Assembly: GCA_947364595.1 (NCBI GenBank)
Contig: CANATJ010000007.1
Span: forward strand, 1 to 39,056
Source of the DNA: an uncultured Bacillota bacterium
GTDB taxonomy: Bacteria; Bacillota_I; Bacilli_A; RF39; UBA660
Direction: 5' to 3'
DNA: 39,056 nucleotides
Both the position numbers and the translations under genes were made by a program. Positions 33,179 through 39,056 of the stretch are shown piece by piece (position 1 is the stretch's first letter; every line of letters begins with the position of its first letter). The notes under the pieces are model-generated. The model was not told where the DNA came from. It made no database searches and saw only the letters and a program-made list of their open reading frames with translations.

Positions 33179-33609
33179 TATTTTTCCTCCTTAATTTTTT
33201 CTACTTTTATTTTTACACCATTAATTTCTAAGACTTTGACTAAACTATCTTTTTTAATAGCTTTATCAGCATAAGCTGTCCATGTTTTACCATCAACTTT
33301 TACCTCACCATTTTTATTTTTTAATATTTTTTCAGTTACTGTTCCTGTCATACCAATAACTCTATCTAAATTGGTTTTTTCCTTTTTTTGCTTTATTAGT
33401 TTTGTTAATATTGGTTTTGTTGTTATTAATAGAATTACTCCAAGAATAACAAATGTTCCAAATTGAATAAAATAATTGTCTGTAATTAATGATATTCCTA
33501 AGGCGATTATACCACTTGCTACAAACCAAATTGTAGCTAAATTTATTGTTAATATTTCAATAAGTGCTAGTAAAATTACTGTAATTAACCATACTAACCA
33601 TTGTTCCAT
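33178..33609 (-). CDS. nfeD: NfeD-family membrane protein (short form)
   Basis: The usual partner of SPFH proteins. The 143 residues contain about three TM segments (residues 5-70) and a C-terminal OB-fold domain (about 85-138, GMTGTVTEKILKNKNGEVKV). It lacks the ClpP-like protease domain of long NfeD. ATG 33609 is chosen because AAGGATGTGAT lies before it; the upstream ATG at 33633 falls on the promoter -10. Its stop overlaps the start of the SPFH gene. Complex formation with the SPFH protein is expected from the family. Confidence 0.9.
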   Translation of the reverse strand: MEQWLVWLITVILLALIEILTINLATIWFVASGIIALGISLITDNYFIQFGTFVILGVILLITTKPILTKLIKQKKEKTNLDRVIGMTGTVTEKILKNKNGEVKVDGKTWTAYADKAIKKDSLVKVLEINGVKIKVEKIKEEK

Positions 33610-33631
33610 TTTTATCACATCCTTACTAAAC

Positions 33632-33660
33632 ATTATAGCATAGGGTTATATAAATTTCAA
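33632..33660 (-). promoter_or_regulatory. Sigma-A promoter of nfeD-SPFH operon
   Basis: TTGAAA (33655-33660), 17 bases, TATAAT (33632-33637) on the minus strand. Confidence 0.7.
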
Positions 33661-33661
33661 T

Positions 33662-33683
33662 AAAAAACACCATAAGGTGTTTT
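33662..33683 (-). terminator. Intrinsic terminator after coiled-coil protein gene
   Basis: The stem aaaacacc-ataa-ggtgtttt is followed by six T on the minus strand, starting at the stop codon. Confidence 0.85.
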
Positions 33684-35610
33684 ATTTAAAATGTCTTGCT
33701 TTTGAATTTGATTTTTTGATTTCTTCTTGTTCATCTAATTGTTCTTGAAGCATTTGCTTAAGTTCACTTAAATTCATATCAGGCTGTTTTAATTGTGATT
33801 CTAAATCGTCAAGTGCAACTTCTTGATTTGTAACTTCGTTTTGAGCTGGATATTCAAATTGATGATAATTTTCATTTAATTTTTCTTCTTTTTCTTTGTC
33901 TGTTAAACTTGAATCTTCTTTAATGTCTTTTTCTTTTTCAATATAATTATTAATATTGCTTTCTACTGGCATTGTTTCAAATGATGGTCCATAAACATTT
34001 TCAAATATATTTGATACTTTTTCATCAACTTTTTTATCAAGATTCACTTCTTTTTCTAAATCAAAATTATTATTTACTTTTTCATTAATTTCAGCTACTT
34101 TTTCGTCAGCTTCTTTATCAAATTCTTTTTGTCTTTGCAAACTAGCTTCGGCTAATTCTTGTTTTCTTTGCTTTCTATCTTCTTCAAATTTAAATTCTAA
34201 ATCAGATTTTTGCATTTGTTCTTGAATAAGCTTTTTATCGTCTTCTTCTAACATTTTTTCTACTTCTGATTTTTCTTTATCGTCATTTTGTTTTTTATCA
34301 GAAAAACTGTTACCTAAAGAAGCAATATTTTTAATGTTATCTAAGCTTGCTTGAAGGTTATCAATTTCTGCTTGTTTATCGTTCATTTCTTGCTCATGCT
34401 TATTATTTAATTCAGCAAGTTCTTTGTCATGTTTAGATTTTAGTTGTTCTGTTTCTTTTTGTTGTCTTTCTTTTAATTCTTTCATTTCTTGTTCATGATT
34501 ATTGTTTATTTGTTTTACTTCATTTTGATGTTCTAAATTATTTTTTTCCTCAGTTTTTTCAGCAAGTTCTTGATATTTAGAAATTAATTTATCTTTTGCT
34601 TGTTCCATTTGTTTTGAAGTAAATGCGGCTTGTGAAGCAATGAAATCAGGAAATTTTGTTTCTACATCTTTATCAATGAATACACTTGTCAAGAATGCAG
34701 CTTCTTCTTTTGGGGCCATAGCTTGTTTATAAGCTTTTAGATATTCTTCCCATGAATTATATTGAGTTAAGTTATTTACTTTTCGATTTATTCCAAGATT
34801 TTCTTTAATTCCTTCTACTTCTTTTGTCAAATCTTTTATTTCTTTTTGTAAACTAGGTATTTTATTTTCAATTGGCTCCACTACATTTACAGATTTTTTA
34901 ATCGGATCTAATTTATCATTGCTTATTTCATTTTTTGTAAGATCTTTATTTACCATTGCATTTTCATTTTTTACTGGTGTTTTTGATTTTACTGTTACTT
35001 TTTTACCCTTACTTATATTTTTAGATGTAAAGATTTTTGGAGTTAATTTTTTAGTTTCTTTTTTATCTACTACTGAAACTGGGTTTTGAACTTTAGTTTC
35101 TAATTTAGTAGTAGTTTGATCTAATGCTTGTCCAATTTGAGAAGCTTTAGTTTTTAATTCATCTATTGTTAATGCTTTAGTGTTTTTAGAAAATAAATTT
35201 TTAATTTTTATTCCTAATTTACTAATTAAGCTATCTTCTTTGGTAATTTCTTTTAATTCACGTTGTCTTTTTTTCTTTTCTAATTTATCGGCTTTTATAT
35301 TAACTTTTTCAAACTCAACTCTTGTTTGCGCTAATTCTTTTTCATATTTTTTGCGTAATTCAGCAAAACCTTCTTTTGATTCTTTAGTGGAACCGATAGG
35401 TTCTCCATCTTTAGTTACTAATCCGTCTATTGTTTCTTGTAACTTTTCTATTTGATCCCAAAGTTTATTATACTCACGTTCTAATTCATGACTTTTTTCT
35501 TCTAAATTTTCTGCCATTTTAGTGCGAAAATTTCTTAGTATTGTTGCCATAGATTTTGAAACTTTTACTAAACGATCTTCATTTATTTGAACAAAAGTTT
35601 TATCATTCAT
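33682..35610 (-). CDS. Large soluble coiled-coil protein, function unknown
   Basis: Not recognised. 642 residues, highly charged (Lys/Glu/Gln), with no TM segment, signal or cysteine-rich motif. Predicted coiled coils lie at about 15-65, 75-130, 245-285 and most strongly 345-530 (repeats such as HEQEMKELKERQQKETEQL and HEQEMNDKQAEIDNLQ). A Lys/Thr/Val-rich low-complexity segment lies at about 165-235. No ATPase heads, so it is not an SMC. ATG 35610 with GGGGAG is preferred over the ATG 15 bases earlier. It is co-transcribed with the DUF1292 gene. A structural or scaffold role is inferred from composition only. Confidence 0.8.
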   Translation of the reverse strand: MNDKTFVQINEDRLVKVSKSMATILRNFRTKMAENLEEKSHELEREYNKLWDQIEKLQETIDGLVTKDGEPIGSTKESKEGFAELRKKYEKELAQTRVEFEKVNIKADKLEKKKRQRELKEITKEDSLISKLGIKIKNLFSKNTKALTIDELKTKASQIGQALDQTTTKLETKVQNPVSVVDKKETKKLTPKIFTSKNISKGKKVTVKSKTPVKNENAMVNKDLTKNEISNDKLDPIKKSVNVVEPIENKIPSLQKEIKDLTKEVEGIKENLGINRKVNNLTQYNSWEEYLKAYKQAMAPKEEAAFLTSVFIDKDVETKFPDFIASQAAFTSKQMEQAKDKLISKYQELAEKTEEKNNLEHQNEVKQINNNHEQEMKELKERQQKETEQLKSKHDKELAELNNKHEQEMNDKQAEIDNLQASLDNIKNIASLGNSFSDKKQNDDKEKSEVEKMLEEDDKKLIQEQMQKSDLEFKFEEDRKQRKQELAEASLQRQKEFDKEADEKVAEINEKVNNNFDLEKEVNLDKKVDEKVSNIFENVYGPSFETMPVESNINNYIEKEKDIKEDSSLTDKEKEEKLNENYHQFEYPAQNEVTNQEVALDDLESQLKQPDMNLSELKQMLQEQLDEQEEIKKSNSKARHFK

Positions 35611-35614
35611 ACTT

Positions 35615-35878
35615 TCACTCCCCATTCCTAATTATTTCACGCATTACTTCTTTAACATCTTTCCAGTCATCATTAGGAATTGAATCTAATTGATAACCAT
35701 GTTCTGTTTCAATGATAATAGATGCATGAATGGTTTCCATTTCTTGTGAGTCTACTTCATTAAAGGTATATAGCATATAACTTCTACCTGTTTTTTCTAA
35801 CTCAAAACTTAATAATACTTCTGCCTCTGCTTCTTCTCCATTTGATTTTTTTACTTTTATTTTTTGTAGTTCTTCCAT
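35615..35878 (-). CDS. DUF1292 family protein (YrzB-like)
   Basis: An 87-residue acidic protein with the DUF1292 pattern: EEAEAEVLLSFELEKTGRSY then MLYTF, and the C-terminal DDWKDVKEVMREII. In Bacillus yrzB lies in the alaS-yrzL-yrrK-yrzB group; here its neighbour is the coiled-coil gene four bases downstream. The biochemical role of the family is not established. GGAGGGG precedes the ATG. Confidence 0.88.
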   Translation of the reverse strand: MEELQKIKVKKSNGEEAEAEVLLSFELEKTGRSYMLYTFNEVDSQEMETIHASIIIETEHGYQLDSIPNDDWKDVKEVMREIIRNGE

Positions 35879-35901
35879 ATGGACCCCTCCATTCTATTGT
35901 T

Positions 35902-35930
35902 ATTATAACAAATTCTATTTAAGTTTACAA
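35902..35930 (-). promoter_or_regulatory. Sigma-A promoter of DUF1292-coiled-coil operon
   Basis: TTGTAA (35925-35930), 17 bases, TATAAT (35902-35907) on the minus strand. Confidence 0.7.
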
Positions 35931-36009
35931 TATTTTTTGGATTTTTATGATTTTTCTCCTATTATACGTCTATTATTGTACACAGCAGTTCCTAATTTAT
36001 CAATGTTTT

Positions 36010-36033
36010 ATAAAAACTCACTATTGTGAGTTT
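36010..36033 (-). terminator. Intrinsic terminator overlapping plsC end (36021)
   Basis: The stem aaactcac / gtgagttt is followed by five T on the minus strand. The 5' arm encodes the last residues Asn-Ser-Gln. Confidence 0.85.
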
Positions 36034-36617
36034 AAATTAAGTTCCATTAAATTTTTAACTTCATTATATAATTTTTCATTTGCTTCTTGTAAATCCATTT
36101 CCCCTACTTTAAATGGTTTACCATATCTTATTTTTAAATTTTTACTTCTAAATTTATAATCTCCTGTTATTCCAAAGGGTACTATATAAGCATTTGTCTT
36201 TTTTGCCATGGAAACAGCACCATATTTAAAGGGCAAAAGAAATTTTTCGGTTTTATTTCGTGTTCCTTCTGGAAATAGGCCTATTGCTCCAGCATCTTTT
36301 AATACTGATAATGCAGCGGTTACTGCTTTGTCATCTTTTTTACTTCGATCAACTGGAATACATCCTGTTTTTTTAAAAAACCAAGCGACTTTTTTATTGT
36401 CAAAATATTCTTTTTTGGCCATATAATGAATTCCTCTTTTGGTAGCTATTATTGTTAGGCATTGATCATATAAATGCTTATGATTCCCAGCTATTAAAAT
36501 GGCTCCTTCTTTTGGAATGTTTTCTTTACCTATTATTACTGGATTATAATAAAGCTTAAATATTGGGCCTAAAATAAGTTTTCCTATTTTATATAAAATG
36601 GGAATTTTTTTATTCAT
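36021..36617 (-). CDS. 1-acyl-sn-glycerol-3-phosphate acyltransferase (PlsC-like), copy 1
   Basis: A membrane-associated acyltransferase transferring an acyl chain to lysophosphatidate or a related lysolipid. The 198-residue product shows the HX4D motif as NHKHLYD (near 45-51), the substrate motif FPEGTRN (near 115) and the later VPFGITG. The start is one of three consecutive ATGs (36623, 36620, 36617) after AGGAGTAG; 36617 or 36620 gives the best spacing. It overlaps the acyl-activating gene end by eight bases or slightly more. A second PlsC-like gene lies on the other side of that enzyme. Confidence 0.93.
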   Translation of the reverse strand: MNKKIPILYKIGKLILGPIFKLYYNPVIIGKENIPKEGAILIAGNHKHLYDQCLTIIATKRGIHYMAKKEYFDNKKVAWFFKKTGCIPVDRSKKDDKAVTAALSVLKDAGAIGLFPEGTRNKTEKFLLPFKYGAVSMAKKTNAYIVPFGITGDYKFRSKNLKIRYGKPFKVGEMDLQEANEKLYNEVKNLMELNLNSQ

Positions 36618-38343
36618 CATCATCTACTCCTATGTCACTTTGTAATTTTTGAAAATCTACTTTTCCTAGTTTTGTTTTTGGAAGTTTTTTACGAAATACG
36701 AATTCATATGGAATCATATATTTTGCTAAATTCTTTTTGCAATATTCTTTTATTTCTGATTTGATAAAAAATCCATGAAATCCTTCTTTTAAGACTATAA
36801 AGGCTTTTGGAACTTCTTGTTTATATGGATGAGGTATTCCAACTACACTACATTGTAAAACTGCAGGGTGATTTTCTATTACTTCTTCAATATGTGATGG
36901 GAAAACGTTATATCCACTAGTAATTATTAATCTTTTTTGTCTGCCTTTATAAAATACAAAACCATCTTCATCCATATATCCTAAATCTCCAGTGTGAAGC
37001 CATACATGACCATCTTCATGAACTTGCATAGCAGCATTAGTCTCTACTTCATTATTTAAGTATCCCATCATTAGGGATTTAGAATGAATTACTATTTCGC
37101 CAATTTGACCATAGGGCTTTGTTTTTCTTGTTGCTGGATCTATTATTTTTATATGATTACTTGGCCAAGGAATTCCTATTGAACCACTTTTATTAACATC
37201 ATCATGGGCTAAACAAACTGCAGCTAATGCTTCTGAAAGACCATACCCTTGAGTTATTTTGGCTTTACAATTATGATCTTTTAAATAATTATTTATTTTG
37301 TCTTCAAGAGCCTTTGGTAATAAATCTCCTCCACTAACTACATATTTTAAAAATGATAGATCTAAATTTTTAACATTATGATTATTACTTAATGCTTCGA
37401 ATAATGTTGGTACACCTAATACACATGTTGGTTTTGTTTTTTGAAACAATATATCAAATTTTCTACTATCAAATTGTGGAACTAATATTGTATAACATCC
37501 TAAGCTTAATGGTGTATGCATTAAAACTGATAAGCCAAAGCCATGGAAATTTGGCATAATGGCTAATGCGCAGTCACCAGGAACTAATTTTTTTAAGGCT
37601 ATTTTTGCTTGCATAGCACCTAATATAAAAGCTCTGTTTTGTAAAATTACATTTTTAGGAGTTCCACTTGTACCTCCACTATGAATTATAACGGCGGGAG
37701 TATTTTTTCCAAAATTGCTATTTATTATTTCGTTATTTTTATTTTTTAAATTTATAAATTTAGGCCATCTAATAAACGTTTGATTTTGGGGAACTTTTTT
37801 ATATTTTCTAAATGTTTTTATTTTATAACCTATTTTCATTACAATATTTAAAGAGTCTGTAGCACATACTACAATTACTTTTTTAACATTTGTATTATGA
37901 ATTGTATTTTCTATCTTGTCATAGAACATATCCATATAAACTAGTATTTTGCTGTTGGTAGACATTAAGCTTTGAACTATTTCTTCTTCAGCTGATAATG
38001 GATGTAACATATTACCAATAGCGCCTAATTTATTTAAAGCATATAGTGATATTAAGGCTTCTGGAACATTGGGTAAGCAAATTGTTACAATATCACCTTT
38101 TTTTACACCAAGGGTTTTAAATGACAGTGCGGCTTTATCTATTTTTTTTATTAATTGTGAATAATTAATAGATGCACCTTCATACTCTATGGCTTTACTA
38201 TTAGGGTATTTTGATGCACTATCTTTTACTTGCTTATACATACTTATATCTGGAATATTTAAATTCATTTCTTCTTTGGTATAGTATTTACTCCATGGTG
38301 CGGGTATAGTTTTTTTCTTTCTAAAAACATCGAATATTGACAT
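36610..38343 (-). CDS. Acyl-AMP ligase (ANL superfamily acyl-CoA/acyl-ACP synthetase)
   Basis: Activates a fatty acid with ATP to acyl-AMP and passes it to CoA or acyl carrier protein. The 577 residues have the ATP motif HSGGTSGTPK (near 222), TQGYGLSEA (near 377), HTGDLGYMDEDGFVFYKGR (near 450-468) and the C-terminal catalytic Lys in KTKLGKVD (near 562). No signal or TM segment. It is flanked by two PlsC-like genes with a one-base gap and a short overlap, which suggests salvage of free or exogenous fatty acids into phospholipid, as in the fused Aas protein of Escherichia coli. GGAGGAA precedes the ATG. Confidence 0.93.
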   Translation of the reverse strand: MSIFDVFRKKKTIPAPWSKYYTKEEMNLNIPDISMYKQVKDSASKYPNSKAIEYEGASINYSQLIKKIDKAALSFKTLGVKKGDIVTICLPNVPEALISLYALNKLGAIGNMLHPLSAEEEIVQSLMSTNSKILVYMDMFYDKIENTIHNTNVKKVIVVCATDSLNIVMKIGYKIKTFRKYKKVPQNQTFIRWPKFINLKNKNNEIINSNFGKNTPAVIIHSGGTSGTPKNVILQNRAFILGAMQAKIALKKLVPGDCALAIMPNFHGFGLSVLMHTPLSLGCYTILVPQFDSRKFDILFQKTKPTCVLGVPTLFEALSNNHNVKNLDLSFLKYVVSGGDLLPKALEDKINNYLKDHNCKAKITQGYGLSEALAAVCLAHDDVNKSGSIGIPWPSNHIKIIDPATRKTKPYGQIGEIVIHSKSLMMGYLNNEVETNAAMQVHEDGHVWLHTGDLGYMDEDGFVFYKGRQKRLIITSGYNVFPSHIEEVIENHPAVLQCSVVGIPHPYKQEVPKAFIVLKEGFHGFFIKSEIKEYCKKNLAKYMIPYEFVFRKKLPKTKLGKVDFQKLQSDIGVDDDE

Positions 38344-38344
38344 A

Positions 38345-38932
38345 TTATTCCTCCAAATTATTTTTTATTAAATTTCTGAGTTTTTCATTTTCTATTTTTA
38401 AATCATTTTCTATTTTTATAGGATTTAAAAATTTAATTTGTAAGTTTTTTGAAAATGGTTTATATTTTCCAGTTATTATAAATGGAACTATTTCAGAGTT
38501 TGTTTGTTTAGCCATTTTTACGGCTCCCATTTTAAATGGTAATAGGCCTCTTCCTTTTTCGGTTGTTCCTTCTGGAAAAATACCTATTACTTTGTTATTA
38601 TTTAAATATTCATAAGCTGCTTTTAAGGCATTGGGATTTTTTTTGCTACGATCTACTGGTATTAATCCCATATTTGAAAAAATTATTTTTTTTGGGCCTT
38701 TAAACAATTCATCTTTGGCTAAAAAATGAATATTTCTTTTACTACAACTTATTAATAATAGGCAATCTAATATGCTTGTATGATTACCAGCTAAAACAAT
38801 TTTTTCATTTTTAGGGATATTTTCTATGCCTATTATTTTAGGTGTAAATATTATTTTAAATAATGGCGTTATTATAGGCCTAATTATTTTATATAATAAA
38901 ACATCTTGATATTTATCTGATTTATTATTCAT
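38345..38932 (-). CDS. 1-acyl-sn-glycerol-3-phosphate acyltransferase (PlsC-like), copy 2
   Basis: First gene of the three-gene lipid unit. The 195 residues show NHTSILD for HX4D (near 50-56), the IPVDRSKK block, the substrate motif FPEGTTEKG (near 120) and VPFIITG. It is a paralog of the 36021 gene (same length, shared PVDRSKK and PFK.GAV.MAK segments) but clearly diverged, so the two may act on different positions or lysolipids. AGAGG precedes the ATG. Confidence 0.93.
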   Translation of the reverse strand: MNNKSDKYQDVLLYKIIRPIITPLFKIIFTPKIIGIENIPKNEKIVLAGNHTSILDCLLLISCSKRNIHFLAKDELFKGPKKIIFSNMGLIPVDRSKKNPNALKAAYEYLNNNKVIGIFPEGTTEKGRGLLPFKMGAVKMAKQTNSEIVPFIITGKYKPFSKNLQIKFLNPIKIENDLKIENEKLRNLIKNNLEE

Positions 38933-38954
38933 ATATAACCTCTTATTTTTACTT

Positions 38955-38990
38955 TTTTCAATAATTATATTTTATCATTTTGAAATTAAT
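38955..38990 (-). promoter_or_regulatory. Weak candidate promoter of lipid operon
   Basis: On the minus strand a TTTACT-like -35, 17 bases and TAAAAT lie about 35-60 bases before the first gene. A TATAAT slightly nearer is an alternative -10. The rest of the window end (39000-39056) is AT-rich with nothing else seen. Confidence 0.35.
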
Positions 38991-39056
38991 GAGTAAATAT
39001 ATTTGTGAAAAAATGTAAATATTGTAAACGAAATTAAATAAATTTTATAAATATAT

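Overview
The window is a very AT-rich stretch of chromosome from a low-GC Bacillota (Firmicutes) that carries endospore genes. It encodes SpoIIIAH, GerM, GerE, sigma-K, YqfC and YqfD, together with Bacillus-like housekeeping order (sepF-divIVA-ileS; nfeD-SPFH-yqfC-yqfD-ybeY-dgkA-era-yqzL-recO-glyS). UGA is a stop (for example the ends of the Nudix-like gene and of yqfD) and Trp is UGG, so this is not a Mycoplasma-type code. The wall-precursor genes (ddl, murF, dapF) point to a walled cell. I cannot name a species; the gene content fits an uncultured gut-type Bacilli/Erysipelotrichia-like or related lineage. All genes but one (12159-12644) lie on the minus strand, so transcription runs from high to low coordinates. 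No rRNA, tRNA, CRISPR or insertion sequence was recognised, and no gene-free stretch exceeds 300 bases.

Left part (1-9661): phosphoketolase; a sporulation cluster (spoIIIAH, gerE, gerM) with sigma-E/sigma-K-like promoters; three tandem paralogous two-TM proteins, two of which carry a duplicated sigma-A promoter; LysRS with an extra C-terminal tRNA-binding domain; and a Nudix-fold regulator/pilin-like membrane protein pair behind a strong promoter and a palindromic operator.

Centre (9662-21000): an unknown helical protein; a PadR/HAAS membrane module; one plus-strand tail-anchored acidic protein; sigK with a pro-sequence; then ileS preceded by ddl, murF and an alpha/beta hydrolase, behind an isoleucine T-box that directly follows sepF-divIVA.

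Right-centre (21097-27495): two large paralogous HExxH proteins with a small partner, unrecognised and probably the most novel genes here; glyS behind dapF, with a second, strikingly short T-box whose UGGA element fits tRNA-Gly. In both T-box operons peptidoglycan-precursor genes sit between the riboswitch and the aminoacyl-tRNA synthetase.

Right part (27496-39056): the conserved recO-yqzL-era-dgkA-ybeY-(vanZ)-yqfD-yqfC block, with a sigma-E-like promoter that fixes a GTG start for yqfC; an NfeD/stomatin pair; a DUF1292 protein with a 642-residue coiled-coil protein; and a phospholipid operon of two PlsC-like acyltransferases around an acyl-activating enzyme. Throughout, intrinsic terminators are packed so tightly that many hairpins start inside the last codons or the stop codon of the gene they end.
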